Assembly: GCF_000518745.1 (NCBI RefSeq)
Contig: NZ_JAEE01000001.1
Location: 245,084-309,083 of the forward strand
DNA: 64,000 nucleotides
DNA from: Phaseolibacter flectens ATCC 12775
GTDB taxonomy: Bacteria; Pseudomonadota; Gammaproteobacteria; Enterobacterales; Enterobacteriaceae
Direction of reading: 5' to 3'
The number at the start of each line of letters is the position of its first letter. Positions within the stretch are counted from its first letter, which is position 1. Below are positions 41,461 through 51,387 of the stretch, in pieces. The notes beneath the pieces are model-generated. The model did no database searches. It saw only the letters and a program-made list of their open reading frames with translations, and had not been told where the DNA came from. The position numbers were made by a program, and so were the translations under genes.

Positions 41461-41491
41461 CAAAGGCAGCTGCGATAAGAATGCAGCCGCC
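41461..41491 (-). terminator. Probable terminator of cysS
   Basis: On the minus strand GGCGGCTGC and GCAGCTGCC form a 9-bp stem (one G-T pair) with a 9-nt loop, then TTTG. Confidence 0.5.
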
Positions 41492-41509
41492 CGAACAAGA
41501 AAAAAAAGA

Positions 41510-42901
41510 CTATTTACGGCGCCAGCTGCTACCCGCAGAGCCATCCTCAACAATGATGCCTAATGCATTAAGTTTATCACGAGCAATATCAGCCCGCGCC
41601 CAATCACGATCATTTCTCGCTTTTTCACGCATTTTTACCAATGACTCAATCAGTGCAACGTCTCCATCCTGCGCCTGACTGCCTCGTTGTAAAAACTGTT
41701 CAGGATCTTGCTGCAAGATCCCTAGTATGCCACCAAGACTGCGTAGCTGAGAGGCTAAGGCTTGTGCCTGTTGCGGCTGTTCAGTTTTCAAGCGGTTAAT
41801 TTCACGAGCCAAATCGAATAATACTGAATAGGCTTCGGGTGTATTAAAATCATCATCCATTGCCTCATTGAAACGACGTTGATACTCATTATCGAGGTCA
41901 CTGACGTCTCCTTCTCCCTGCGCTTGGTAACGGATTGCAGTATACAAACGCTCAAGGGAGGCACGAGCTTGTTCGAGATTATCCTCAGAATAATTCAGCT
42001 GGCTACGATAGTGTCCAGACATCAAGAAATAACGGACCGTTTCCGCATCATAGTGCTGCAACACATCACGCACAGTGAAAAAATTACCCAGCGACTTAGA
42101 CATTTTTTCACGATCAACCATCACCATACCTGAGTGCATCCAATAGTTGACATACTGACCACCATGCGCACAGGTTGATTGTGCTATTTCATTTTCATGA
42201 TGTGGAAACATCAAATCTGCGCCTCCACCATGAATATCAAAATGACTGCCTAAGTGTTTGCCATTCATTGCTGAACATTCAATATGCCAGCCAGGGCGAC
42301 CTTCTCCCCATGGCGAATCCCAGCCGGGTTCATCCTCTTTGGCCATTTTCCATAAGACAAAATCCATTGGGTTTTTTTTAGATTCCGCCACATCTACTCG
42401 CGCGCCCGCTTGCAATTGTTGCAGATCTTGCCGTGACAATTGACCATACGTGCTGTCCGTTAATACATCAAACATCACATCACCATGACTCGCAATATAC
42501 GCATGGCCGTTATCAAGCAATTGTTGAATCAAATGAATAATGTCAGCAATGTGATCTGTCGCTCTAGGCTCAACGTCAGGCGGTAAAATACCCAAGCTTG
42601 CAAAATCACAGTGCATTTCACTGACCATCTTCTCTGTCAGCTCCTGAATACTTTGCTGATTTTCATTTGCGCGTTTAATGATTTTATCATCAATATCAGT
42701 GATATTACGCACATAATTTACGTCATACCCTCGATAACGTAAATAACGAGCAATAACGTCAAAAGCAACAAAGGTTCGGCCATGTCCAATATGGCAAAGA
42801 TCGTAAACCGTGATACCACAGACATACATCCCCACTTTACCGGCATGGATAGGTTTAAATTCCTGTTTACTTCTGCTCAGCGTATTATAAATTTTTAGCA
42901 T
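41510..42901 (-). CDS. cysS: Cysteinyl-tRNA synthetase
   Basis: Class Ia synthetase charging tRNA-Cys with a zinc-assisted active site. [19 protein letters not shown] contains the zinc cysteine and the HIGH motif; IECSAMN and [11 protein letters not shown] carry further zinc ligands; KMSKSLGNF is the KMSKS loop. 463 residues (E. coli 461). It diverges from ppiB as in E. coli and marks the right end of the accessory region. Confidence 0.97.
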   Translation of the reverse strand: MLKIYNTLSRSKQEFKPIHAGKVGMYVCGITVYDLCHIGHGRTFVAFDVIARYLRYRGYDVNYVRNITDIDDKIIKRANENQQSIQELTEKMVSEMHCDFASLGILPPDVEPRATDHIADIIHLIQQLLDNGHAYIASHGDVMFDVLTDSTYGQLSRQDLQQLQAGARVDVAESKKNPMDFVLWKMAKEDEPGWDSPWGEGRPGWHIECSAMNGKHLGSHFDIHGGGADLMFPHHENEIAQSTCAHGGQYVNYWMHSGMVMVDREKMSKSLGNFFTVRDVLQHYDAETVRYFLMSGHYRSQLNYSEDNLEQARASLERLYTAIRYQAQGEGDVSDLDNEYQRRFNEAMDDDFNTPEAYSVLFDLAREINRLKTEQPQQAQALASQLRSLGGILGILQQDPEQFLQRGSQAQDGDVALIESLVKMREKARNDRDWARADIARDKLNALGIIVEDGSAGSSWRRK

Positions 42902-43017
42902 TTAACTTTATCCGTCGCATCAATCTGTGTATCACTAAGAACTATTGTGCCGTATTTTTCATAGTGAGGCTAACGAAAGCAACTAAATAAAACAAACAAA
43001 ACATCGCTTCAAGATTA

Positions 43018-43047
43018 CTGACTTCAGTATAACGAATATGGTATAAA
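43018..43047 (+). promoter_or_regulatory. Candidate ppiB promoter
   Basis: CTGACT (43018-43023), 18 nt, TATAAA (43042-43047) with an extended TG-G; 84 nt before the ppiB ATG. Confidence 0.5.
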
Positions 43048-43130
43048 GTGCCACTGCTCGGGTGGAAGAGACTTTACCCGATTTAGCTCGACTCTTGAAT
43101 TTCTATATTTTTTAAAGGCAGGATAGCGAC

Positions 43131-43625
43131 ATGATCACTCTTCAGACTAATTATGGTGATATTGTTATAAAAACTTTCGATGATAAAGCACCTGAAACTG
43201 TGAAAAATTTTCTGGATTACTGCCGTGAAGGTTTTTATGACAACACCATTTTTCACCGTGTTATAAATGGATTTATGATTCAAGGTGGCGGCTTTGAACC
43301 CGGCATGAAACAGAAGGCAACGAAAGCTGAAATTAAAAATGAAGCGAACAATGGCCTGAAAAACAGTCGGGGCACTTTAGCCATGGCCAGAACCTCAGCG
43401 CCCCATTCTGCAACTGCGCAGTTTTTTATTAATGTGGCCGATAATGATTTTCTGAACTTCCGCGATGAAACGGCTCAAGGCTTCGGTTACTGTGTGTTTG
43501 CCGAAGTTGTTGAAGGCATGAATGTGGTTGATAAAATTAAAGCGGCTCCAACAGGTCGTAATGGCATGCATCAAGATGTCCCAACCGATGATGTCATCAT
43601 TAAGCAAGTGACAATTAACGAGTAA
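43131..43625 (+). CDS. ppiB: Peptidyl-prolyl cis-trans isomerase B
   Basis: Cytoplasmic cyclophilin that speeds prolyl isomerisation. Catalytic-core residues appear in [15 protein letters not shown] (Arg), [17 protein letters not shown] and [17 protein letters not shown]. No signal peptide, and 164 residues exactly as in E. coli PpiB, which separates it from periplasmic PpiA. AGGCAGGA precedes the ATG. Its last base overlaps the lpxH ATG. Confidence 0.95.
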   Translation: MITLQTNYGDIVIKTFDDKAPETVKNFLDYCREGFYDNTIFHRVINGFMIQGGGFEPGMKQKATKAEIKNEANNGLKNSRGTLAMARTSAPHSATAQFFINVADNDFLNFRDETAQGFGYCVFAEVVEGMNVVDKIKAAPTGRNGMHQDVPTDDVIIKQVTINE

Positions 43626-44341
43626 TGTCCAGAGTTCTTTTTGTCTCTGATGTGCATTTGTGTCAAGAACAACCGGCTATCACTGCCGGTTTTCTGACAT
43701 TTCTTGTTCAGGAAGCCTCTGACTGTTGTGCACTTTATTTACTTGGTGATCTGTTTGAAGCTTGGATTGGCGATGACGATCCGAATCCTTTACATCAACA
43801 GATTGCGACAGCACTTGCTGCACTCACCATTCCTGTCTTTTTTGTCCATGGCAACCGTGACTTCTTAGTAGGGAAGGCGTATGCGGCACGTTGTGGCATG
43901 CACATACTTGGTGACGAAACAGTCATCCACCATTTTGGCCATCATATTTTAGTCATGCATGGTGACACCTTATGTACCGATGATAAGGGTTATCAGCGTT
44001 TACGTCAGTATGTCCATCGCCGTTGGTTACAAAAGCTCTTTCTTGCGTTACCCCTTACATTGCGCCAACGGATCGCTCAACGGATGCGTCAAGGCAGTAG
44101 CAGTGCGAACAGCAAAAAAACATTGACCCTCATGGATGTGAATACTGAAACAGTGAAAGAAACCCTCTCTCGTCACCATGTCTCGTTGCTTATCCATGGT
44201 CACACACACCGTCCTGCCATTCACGACTTAGATGTCGATCGCCACCCCGCTCAACGGTTTGTGTTAGGCGATTGGCAGCAACACGGCTCCTACGTTGTCC
44301 TTGACTGTAACGGCTTACAACTCTTACCTTTTCACTGGTAA
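43625..44341 (+). CDS. lpxH: UDP-2,3-diacylglucosamine diphosphatase
   Basis: Mn2+-dependent pyrophosphatase of the calcineurin fold that makes lipid X in lipid A synthesis. Metal ligands sit in SDVHLCQ, LLGDLFEAWIGDD, HGNRDFL, VMHGDTLC and IHGHTHRPA. 238 residues (E. coli 240). The start overlaps the ppiB stop by one base, so the pair is coupled as in E. coli. It makes the lipid A that PagP and LpxO, encoded elsewhere in the window, modify. Confidence 0.96.
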   Translation: MSRVLFVSDVHLCQEQPAITAGFLTFLVQEASDCCALYLLGDLFEAWIGDDDPNPLHQQIATALAALTIPVFFVHGNRDFLVGKAYAARCGMHILGDETVIHHFGHHILVMHGDTLCTDDKGYQRLRQYVHRRWLQKLFLALPLTLRQRIAQRMRQGSSSANSKKTLTLMDVNTETVKETLSRHHVSLLIHGHTHRPAIHDLDVDRHPAQRFVLGDWQQHGSYVVLDCNGLQLLPFHW

Positions 44342-44360
44342 ATCCTTATTATTTCCTGCT

Positions 44361-44376
44361 GCGCAACCGTTTACGT
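44361..44376. promoter_or_regulatory. PurR operator upstream of purEK
   Basis: GCGCAACCGTTTACGT matches the PurR consensus ACGCAAACGTTTNCNT at most positions and lies 84 nt before purE, as the E. coli operator does. Confidence 0.8.
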
Positions 44377-44459
44377 TATGCTATGCTGAGGGCCTGATCC
44401 ACCGCAATGAAGCGGGCTTGTCTCTGCTATAAACGCCTTGAAAACACAGGAGTCATCGC

Positions 44460-44969
44460 ATGTCCACACCCAAATCGGGTAGAATAGCCATTGTTATGGG
44501 TTCAAGAAGTGATTGGCAAACCCTGCAATCTGCAGCCGAAATACTCTCTGAGCTCGGGCTGGACGATTACCACGTTGAAATTGTGTCTGCTCACCGCACG
44601 CCTGATAAATTATTTTGCTTTGCTGAACAGGCACAGGCTAATGGCTTCCACGTGATCATTGCCGGTGCCGGCGGCGCGGCACACTTACCAGGTATGCTGG
44701 CAGCGAAGACCCTGTTACCCGTTTTAGGCGTTCCGGTAAAAAGTGCGGCATTAAACGGTATCGACAGTTTGTATTCTATCGTACAAATGCCAAAAGGGAT
44801 CCCCGTCGGCACCTTGGCGATCGGATCTGCTGGTGCTGCCAATGCTGCCCTTCTCGCCGTCCAGATCCTTGCCCTGCAAGATCCTGACTTAGCGCAGCGA
44901 TTACAAAACTGGCGGTCCCAACAAACAGAACACGTGCTTAACCATGCCGATCCGAGGGAATCAGTATGA
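44460..44969 (+). CDS. purE: N5-carboxyaminoimidazole ribonucleotide mutase
   Basis: Moves the carboxyl group of N5-CAIR to give CAIR in purine synthesis. The N-terminal IVMGSRSDW, the active-site histidine in [10 protein letters not shown], and [13 protein letters not shown] are conserved, as is [19 protein letters not shown]. 169 residues, as in E. coli. It is preceded by a PurR operator and overlaps purK by 4 nt. Confidence 0.97.
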   Translation: MSTPKSGRIAIVMGSRSDWQTLQSAAEILSELGLDDYHVEIVSAHRTPDKLFCFAEQAQANGFHVIIAGAGGAAHLPGMLAAKTLLPVLGVPVKSAALNGIDSLYSIVQMPKGIPVGTLAIGSAGAANAALLAVQILALQDPDLAQRLQNWRSQQTEHVLNHADPRESV

Positions 44970-46036
44970 TTCAAGTTTGTGTCTTAGGTAATGGTCAATT
45001 AGGCCGGATGTTACGCCAAGCAGGCGAACCTTTGGGCATCAAAGTTTGGCCTGTGGGCATCGACATGGCTCCCGCACAGTTACCGATCGAAGCGAGTATC
45101 ATTACCGCTGAAATTGAGCGATGGCCTGAAACCGAACTCACCCAACGACTGGCCTACCATGATGCATTTGTTAATCGTGATATTTTCCCAATGCTTGCTG
45201 ACAGACTGACACAAAAACAGCTGCTGGATGACCTGCAATTACCCAGTGCCCCCTGGCAATGGCTACAACAGCCAGAGCAATGGCAAGCATTATGGCAATC
45301 CGGTTGGTCGCAGGCTATCGTCAAACAACGGACGGGGGGATATGATGGTAACGGTCAATGGCGAGTCAATCGTGATACTCTGCATACTCTGCCAATAGAA
45401 TGCTATCAGCATTGTATTGTTGAACAAATGATCCCATTTCTCGGTGAAGTCTCACTGGTCGGGGCGCGAGCAGAAGATGGCTCGCTGGTGTTTTATCCTT
45501 TAACACATAACCGACACCAAGATGGCATTTTACTGACAAGCGTTGTCCTTCCGAAACCCAATGCGACATGGCAACAGCAAGCGATCAGCATGCTCAGTCG
45601 AATCATGCACCATCTCAATTATGTCGGCGTCATGGCCATGGAGTGCTTTATCACTGAGCAGGGGCTATTGATCAATGAACTGGCTCCTCGGGTACACAAT
45701 AGTGGTCACTGGACACAAAATGGCGCCTCAATCAATCAGTTCGAATTACATCTGCGCGCCATCTGTCACCTGCCAATGCCTCAACCGATAGTCACACGTC
45801 CCAGTGTGATGGTCAATTTGATTGGTACTGAGCTAGATTATCGACTGATCGAATTGCCACTGGTTAATCTGCATTGGTATGAAAAAAATACCCGACCGGG
45901 GCGTAAAATGGGTCACCTGAACATCAGCAGTGAGGATCCGCAGCAATTATCAGCCACCCTGAAGCAATTAACCGTTGTCTTACCTGATCGGTATCGCTCA
46001 GCTCTCCGCTGGGCTGAGCAGAAATTACAAGGCTAG
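44966..46036 (+). CDS. purK: N5-carboxyaminoimidazole ribonucleotide synthase
   Basis: ATP-grasp enzyme that carboxylates AIR with bicarbonate. The N-terminal GNGQLGRML, the ATP-grasp segment [15 protein letters not shown], and [16 protein letters not shown] are diagnostic. 356 residues (E. coli 355). Its ATG overlaps the purE stop (ATGA). PurK supplies the substrate of PurE. Confidence 0.97.
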   Translation: MIQVCVLGNGQLGRMLRQAGEPLGIKVWPVGIDMAPAQLPIEASIITAEIERWPETELTQRLAYHDAFVNRDIFPMLADRLTQKQLLDDLQLPSAPWQWLQQPEQWQALWQSGWSQAIVKQRTGGYDGNGQWRVNRDTLHTLPIECYQHCIVEQMIPFLGEVSLVGARAEDGSLVFYPLTHNRHQDGILLTSVVLPKPNATWQQQAISMLSRIMHHLNYVGVMAMECFITEQGLLINELAPRVHNSGHWTQNGASINQFELHLRAICHLPMPQPIVTRPSVMVNLIGTELDYRLIELPLVNLHWYEKNTRPGRKMGHLNISSEDPQQLSATLKQLTVVLPDRYRSALRWAEQKLQG

Positions 46037-46104
46037 ATGACGTTAGGTTACAGCCGCTGAGAGTGTACGATAATGCCTCTATTGTTTTTATTAGGAGCTC
46101 GCTC

Positions 46105-46890
46105 ATGCAAAAGTCTGTGCTGATTACCGGCTGCTCCAGTGGTATTGGATTGGCCGCCGCTCATGAATTACACCGTTTAGGCTATCAAGTCTTCGCGGCA
46201 TGTCGCCAAGCTGAAGATGTCGCGCGAATGGAACAAGCCGGATTGATTGGTATCTTGATGGATCTGGACGACGAAGGCAGTGTCACCGAGGCTGCAGCTC
46301 GTGTAATCACCCTTTGTCATGGGCAACTCTATGCCCTATTCAATAATGCCGGCTTTGGGCTCTATGGCCAATTAACCACCCTCTCACGCAGAGCGCTCGA
46401 ACAACAATTCTCTACGAATTTTTTTGCTGTTCACCAACTGACGATGCTGTTATTACCAGCTTTGAAAGCCAGCCCTCATGCGCGTATTATTAATACAAGT
46501 TCAATTATGGGAATTATCGCCACACCAGGTCGAGGCGCTTATGCTGCCAGCAAGTTTGCGTTAGAAGCGTGGTCAGATACACTCCGTATGGAACTTAAAG
46601 ACAGTCAGGTTCGTGTCAGTTTAATTGAACCCGGTCCGATCAGCAGTCACTTTAGCGCTAACGTTAACCAGAGCAGTCAACAGAAGCCCGTCACTAATCC
46701 AGGCATTGCCCGCTTTTTTACGCTGCCGCCACAAGCGATTTTACCAAAACTGCGTCATGCGTTGGAGAGCCCTTCGCCGAGACGGCGCTATCCGGTCACC
46801 GTGATCAGTTATGCCTTGTTTTTAGCCAAACGCTTACTGCCTACGGGATTGCTGGAGAAATTACTGATGCATGGTGCAGATAAATCATGA
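46105..46890 (+). CDS. ybbO: SDR family oxidoreductase YbbO
   Basis: Classical short-chain dehydrogenase; the E. coli homologue acts as an NADP-dependent aldehyde reductase. TGCSSGIGLAAA binds the cofactor, NNAGFGLYGQ is the NNAG motif, and the catalytic Ser and YxxxK are in NTSSIMG and GAYAASKFALE. AGGAG precedes ATG 46105, giving 261 residues (E. coli 269). It is followed by cnoX, its usual E. coli neighbour. Confidence 0.9.
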   Translation: MQKSVLITGCSSGIGLAAAHELHRLGYQVFAACRQAEDVARMEQAGLIGILMDLDDEGSVTEAAARVITLCHGQLYALFNNAGFGLYGQLTTLSRRALEQQFSTNFFAVHQLTMLLLPALKASPHARIINTSSIMGIIATPGRGAYAASKFALEAWSDTLRMELKDSQVRVSLIEPGPISSHFSANVNQSSQQKPVTNPGIARFFTLPPQAILPKLRHALESPSPRRRYPVTVISYALFLAKRLLPTGLLEKLLMHGADKS

Positions 46891-46967
46891 AATAGGGTTG
46901 AACCCTCCCAATTTGCCCCCACTTTAATGTAAACTCAGTCATATTACTTATCAGCAAGGGTGATTCT

Positions 46968-47825
46968 ATGTCATTGCAGTCTTCAATTATTGAACTTAAT
47001 GAAGCCAATTTCCAGCAGACTCTGGAACAATCCCTTCATACCCCAGTGTTGTTTTATTTTTTCTCACCACAACACCCTGATTGTCAAACACTGACGCCCA
47101 TTCTGGACACGCTGGTAACTTTACATAGCCCCTCTCTGATCATGGCTAAACTGGATTGTGATCAGTATCCACATATCGCAGCTCAGTTTGGTTTACGTGA
47201 TTTGCCCACCCTCTATTTATTTCAAAATGGTCAGCCGGTTGACGGCCTACAAGGCCCACAATCCGAAGCAACAGTGAGCCAAATGATCAGTAAAGTGTTA
47301 CCCAAAGCAGAGGAAGTCAAAGTTAATCAAGCGAGAGAATTACTTGAGAAACAGGACTATGATAAAGCACTTCCCCTACTACGTGAGGCGTGGCAGATAG
47401 ACCGCAGTAACAGTGAAACCGCTTTATTATTGGCTGAGACCCTACTCCAGTTAACTCGCAGTGATGAAGCCAGCGAAATATTGAGTCATATCCCACTACA
47501 AGATCAAGACAGCCATTATCAAGAATTACTGGCAAAAATTGATCTACTGCAGCAAGCTGCTAATAGCCCAGAAATCAGTCAACTTGAGCAACAACTTGAG
47601 CAAACACCCAATGATTATCCACTGTTAATCAAACTGGCCGTTCAGTTGCATCAAGTCGGACGCAATGAACAAGCATTACAGCAACTTTTTCAGGTTCTGA
47701 GCCAAGATTTACAAGCCGGCGAAGGCACAGTACGCAGCTGTTTTCAGGAAATTATTACCGCACTGGGTACCAGTGATAAACTGGCCAATCACTATCGTCG
47801 CCAACTTTATTCGTTATTATATTGA
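46968..47825 (+). CDS. cnoX: Chaperedoxin CnoX (YbbN)
   Basis: Thioredoxin-like domain fused to TPR repeats; the E. coli protein holds oxidised substrates and passes them to GroEL or DnaK. The usual CGPC is replaced by PQHPDC, so only one cysteine of the pair remains, as in E. coli YbbN. The domain continues with KLDCDQYPHIAAQFGLRDLPTLYLF and a long TPR-rich C-terminus. 285 residues (E. coli 284). Its 3' end overlaps the convergent cueR by 19 nt. Confidence 0.93.
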   Translation: MSLQSSIIELNEANFQQTLEQSLHTPVLFYFFSPQHPDCQTLTPILDTLVTLHSPSLIMAKLDCDQYPHIAAQFGLRDLPTLYLFQNGQPVDGLQGPQSEATVSQMISKVLPKAEEVKVNQARELLEKQDYDKALPLLREAWQIDRSNSETALLLAETLLQLTRSDEASEILSHIPLQDQDSHYQELLAKIDLLQQAANSPEISQLEQQLEQTPNDYPLLIKLAVQLHQVGRNEQALQQLFQVLSQDLQAGEGTVRSCFQEIITALGTSDKLANHYRRQLYSLLY

Positions 47826-48235
47826 TCTGCAAAAAACAGCAGATCATCACTGTCAGCCAGCTCGTCCATAATCGGACAATCCGGTTTATCATCCCCCGGA
47901 CAACTGGCTGCCAATGCATCAAGTCGGGAAATGATGGATTGCAAACCAGCAATCCTCTGCCGTAACTGCTGTACTTTATTCAGCACCCGGGCTTTGACTT
48001 GGCAGCTGCGTCGTGCCGGATCCAAAAATAACTGCATTAATTCAGCGCATTCATCAAGGTTAAAGCCAGCCGTTCTGATTTTGCGGATCAAGATCAATTG
48101 TTCTAACTGCCGATGGCTGTATTTTCGATAGCCGTTATCCCTACGTTCAGGGGGTTCAACGAGTTTCCTTTGTTCATATAACCGGATCGCTCGAGTACTC
48201 AGCCCACTTTTTTTAGCAACGTCACTGATCTTCAT
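47807..48235 (-). CDS. cueR: Cu(I)-responsive MerR-family regulator CueR
   Basis: Copper sensor that activates copA by twisting a promoter with a long spacer. The helix-turn-helix is MKISDVAKKSGLSTRAIRLYEQRKLV. The metal-binding loop has Cys112 and Cys120 (SCPGDDKPDC), the same numbering as E. coli CueR. GGGGG precedes ATG 48235, giving 142 residues; the longer frame is less likely. The C-terminus DDLLFFADQYNNE differs from E. coli (135 residues, His-rich end). It is divergent from copA. Confidence 0.95.
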   Translation of the reverse strand: MKISDVAKKSGLSTRAIRLYEQRKLVEPPERRDNGYRKYSHRQLEQLILIRKIRTAGFNLDECAELMQLFLDPARRSCQVKARVLNKVQQLRQRIAGLQSIISRLDALAASCPGDDKPDCPIMDELADSDDLLFFADQYNNE

Positions 48236-48282
48236 TCGTCCCCCTGACTTTCTGTCCACTGCCATTTCAAACCCTCATAAAT

Positions 48283-48315
48283 CCTTGACCTTAACGCAAG
48301 GTCAAGGTTTACACT
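48283..48315 (+). promoter_or_regulatory. CueR-controlled copA promoter
   Basis: -35 TTGACC (48285-48290) and -10 TACACT (48310-48315) are 19 nt apart, the stretched spacing typical of MerR-family promoters. A perfect dyad CCTTGACC-N9-GGTCAAGG (48283-48307) occupies the spacer. Confidence 0.92.
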
Positions 48316-48348
48316 ATTTACAGGATCTCAACCAGAGGAAAACACACG

Positions 48349-48569
48349 ATGTCAGTCAAAACGATTAATCTCACACTGAAAGGATTATCCTGTCAACACT
48401 GTGTTAATCGGGTCAAACAAACCTTAGAACAACGCACGGACGTATTTTCAGCAGAGATCAGTGTAACGCAAGCAATCATTAAAACGTCGGCCAATACCGA
48501 GATTCTCATCTCAGCCATTGAAAAGCTAGGTTATCAAGCCGAGGATAATTTGCCGCCCCCAAAGAATAA
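48349..48569 (+). other. CopA(Z)-type copper chaperone by programmed -1 frameshift
   Basis: The heptamer C-CCA-AAG (48558-48564) lies in frame (Pro71, Lys72). Slipping back one base gives GAA then TAA (48567-48569), so the product is the first HMA domain, 73 residues. Six nt after the heptamer, CCGCAGTC (48571-48578) pairs perfectly with GACTGCGG (48603-48610), with an inner TCTGC/GCAGA stem. E. coli copA uses the same heptamer to make a 70-residue chaperone. Confidence 0.8.
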
Positions 48570-50877
48570 GCCGCAGTCCTCTGCCTTTACCAAAGCAGAA
48601 CAGACTGCGGAGTCTACATGCTCTGATCATTATTTACTGATTGAAGGCATGAGTTGTGCCAGCTGCCTACAACGAGTCAGCCAAGCATTACAGCAAGTTA
48701 AAGGCGTAACTCAGGTTCAGGTAAATTTGGCTGAACAAAGTGCCCAAATTAAAGGGCAGGTGGACGTCCGTCATTTGATCGAAGCAAGTAGCAACGCCGG
48801 ATACCCTGCCCGCGTTGGTGAGTCAGCGGATGAACAGGCAAGACAACAATATAAAAAATTGCGCCTGAAAGCCATCAAAACAGGGGTGTCACTGCTCATT
48901 GCCATTCCCATCATGTTATGGAGTATGTCAAGCCATCACAATATCTTGACGCCTGAAAATCGCCCCATTTGGCTGCTGATTGCCGTCATGTCATTACTGG
49001 TTATGCTGCTGGCTGGTTCTCATTTTTATCGTAAAGCATGGCAAGATTTATTGCATAAAACGGCCAGTATGGAAACATTGGTTGCCCTCAGCACCAGTGT
49101 CTGTTGGCTTTATTCTTGTGCTGTGCTCTTGTTCCCCGATGGGTTTCCAGAATCAACTCGACACCTCTATTTTGAATCCAGTAGCATGATCATCGGCTTA
49201 ATCAATTTAGGTCAAATGCTGGAAATGCGGGCAAAAGGAAAAGCCTCACAAGCCATTCAGCAACTGCTTAAGCTGACCCCTGAACACGCAGTGATGATTA
49301 ATCAACAAGGCGAAACCCCTATCTCGGTCAGCCAGATCACCGCAGGAATGAAGATCAAATTACGCAGTGGCGATCGGATCCCCGTCGATGGGATCGTGCT
49401 CGAAGGCCAAGGGTTCACCGATGAATCCATGCTAACAGGTGAAGCTTGGCCGCAACAAAAGCAGCAACAAAAACAGGTCTTTGCAGGCACCCTACTCACC
49501 CAAGGTAGCCTGATCTTTGAAGCCAAGGTCACGGGTGAAAAAACCACCCTTAATCGGATTGTTAAGCAGGTTAGACTGGCACAAAGTAGCAAGGCGCCGA
49601 TAGGGAAACTGGCCGACCGAATCACGGCAATTTTTGTCCCATTGATGCTGATTCTTGCTCTGAGCAGCGCATTGATTTGGTGGGTGGCTGGCCCAGATCC
49701 TAGACTCACTTATAGCCTTATCATCATGACCACCGTCCTTATCATCGCCTGTCCGTGTGCCCTTGGCCTTGCCACTCCCATGTCCATTATCGCGGGTGTC
49801 AGCCGGGCAGCAAAAGCGGGTATACTGGTCAGTGATGCATCAGCGCTACAACATGCCAGTACCATTGATACCTTAGTTTTTGATAAAACAGGTACCTTAA
49901 CGGAGGGGACACCCCAAGTGACTCACTTACAGTTGCGTGCTGAATGGCAATCACAACAAACTGTCGCTTTAGCCCTTGCTGCCGCCTTAGAACAACACAG
50001 CCATCATCCTTTAGCCAATGCCATTACTCAATACGCTCTCCATCCATCTCACTTCCCGGTGACGGATTTTGAGGAATACCCCGGAAATGGTGTGAGTGGC
50101 AAAATTAACGAGCAGGTTGTACGATTAGGCCATCTCACGTGGCTACGCACACTGCAAATCGATACCACGCCAATTGAGCAATGGACAGACGATACAGGAT
50201 CAGGAACACAAGTCTATATGGCAGTGGATCAGCAACTGATTGGGCAATTCAGTCTCAGTGATAAAATTCGTCCTGAAGCCGAAACGGTGATCACACAGTT
50301 ACGTCAAGCCGGTTATCATCTTGTACTGCTATCTGGAGACCGACTTGAAGCTTGTCAACCCATTGCTCAACATTTGGGCATTGAGGCGATACATGCAGGC
50401 GTATTACCTTGGCAAAAGCAAGAGGTAATCCAAGCACTGCAACAACAAGGTCGACGTATCGCCATGGTAGGTGATGGGATCAACGATGCGGCAGCATTGG
50501 CTTCGGCAGACACAGGGATCGCTTTAGGTCATGGCAGTGACATTGCCATTGAAAGTGCCGGATTGATCCTGTTGCGTTCAGACTTACATGGGGTGCTAGA
50601 TAGCCTGAGGATCGCCAAAGCCACTATAAATAATATCCGCCAAAATCTCTGTGGCGCCTTTATTTATAACTGTATCAGTATTCCCATTGCAGCAGGATTG
50701 CTCTATCCGGTAACAGGCTGGTTATTGGATCCCGCTCTGGCCAGTGCGGCCATGGCGCTTTCATCTGTCACGGTCGTCGTTAATTCCAACCGCTTATTAC
50801 GCTACCCACTGGGAAAAATGTCAGTTCAAACCGCACAGCGATCATCACACGTCAGTCACACTGACGAGCGTGCTTAA
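48349..50877 (+). CDS. copA: Cu(I)-exporting P1B-type ATPase
   Basis: Inner-membrane copper pump. Two N-terminal HMA domains carry CxxC sites (Cys15/Cys18 in GLSCQHC and Cys103/Cys106 in GMSCASC). The membrane copper site is ACPCALG (Cys468, Cys470). The phosphorylated Asp512 is in DKTGTLTEGTP, and TGEAWP, the HP motif in QHSHHPLANAI and GDGINDAAAL complete the set. 842 residues (E. coli 834). It is preceded by the CueR promoter. An internal -1 frameshift site after the first HMA domain should yield a short chaperone. Confidence 0.97.
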   Translation: MSVKTINLTLKGLSCQHCVNRVKQTLEQRTDVFSAEISVTQAIIKTSANTEILISAIEKLGYQAEDNLPPPKNKPQSSAFTKAEQTAESTCSDHYLLIEGMSCASCLQRVSQALQQVKGVTQVQVNLAEQSAQIKGQVDVRHLIEASSNAGYPARVGESADEQARQQYKKLRLKAIKTGVSLLIAIPIMLWSMSSHHNILTPENRPIWLLIAVMSLLVMLLAGSHFYRKAWQDLLHKTASMETLVALSTSVCWLYSCAVLLFPDGFPESTRHLYFESSSMIIGLINLGQMLEMRAKGKASQAIQQLLKLTPEHAVMINQQGETPISVSQITAGMKIKLRSGDRIPVDGIVLEGQGFTDESMLTGEAWPQQKQQQKQVFAGTLLTQGSLIFEAKVTGEKTTLNRIVKQVRLAQSSKAPIGKLADRITAIFVPLMLILALSSALIWWVAGPDPRLTYSLIIMTTVLIIACPCALGLATPMSIIAGVSRAAKAGILVSDASALQHASTIDTLVFDKTGTLTEGTPQVTHLQLRAEWQSQQTVALALAAALEQHSHHPLANAITQYALHPSHFPVTDFEEYPGNGVSGKINEQVVRLGHLTWLRTLQIDTTPIEQWTDDTGSGTQVYMAVDQQLIGQFSLSDKIRPEAETVITQLRQAGYHLVLLSGDRLEACQPIAQHLGIEAIHAGVLPWQKQEVIQALQQQGRRIAMVGDGINDAAALASADTGIALGHGSDIAIESAGLILLRSDLHGVLDSLRIAKATINNIRQNLCGAFIYNCISIPIAAGLLYPVTGWLLDPALASAAMALSSVTVVVNSNRLLRYPLGKMSVQTAQRSSHVSHTDERA

Positions 50878-51387
50878 CCATGCCATCGCCTCGTCCCATC
50901 TGACAGGGATCTGTCACTCAATCACAGGTGAACACGGGGCGGGTCAGCGTCTTCAGTTCTCACTCTGCTTAACGTTGTCGCTGGGTCTTGGACGATCAGA
51001 GAAATTCAACGCGCTGTCATTACTTGATCTGCCGACAGTGTCAATGCTTGCCAATTACGGCGCCAAAAAATTCGTCCTCCTCCGATGACAACACAGATTT
51101 TAGTACTGGATCCGCGAGACTTGTTTGTACTTGGCTCGTCATGCACGGCATTGTCGGCAAGCAGACATAGATAAAAATAATACGATACGATAAGATTGAA
51201 CGCAGAGGGATCTTAAGCTCTGTCAAGATCCACTCTTATGGTGACCTTGAAAATAAAACGTGATAAACCGTCCACCCAACAGCAAGTTTCAATGGGATGG
51301 TATTTGCCATGAAATGATCCTTTGATCGGTGCCCCGTTTTTTCTTGTTCCGCCACTTATTCATCCAGTAAATAAGAGAGCCCTGTCA
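50878..51387. other. Gene-free stretch between copA and ybaK
   Basis: No credible gene. TGACAG-GGAT-CTGTCA at 50901-50916 forms a 6-bp hairpin after copA, without a T tract. Confidence 0.45.

Larger units (their letters stand above)
41025..41509. other. Intergenic stretch between exoprotein gene and cysS
   Basis: Contains one plus-strand terminator (41074-41107) and one minus-strand hairpin (41465-41491); no gene or repeat of the argU 3' end was seen. Confidence 0.5.
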
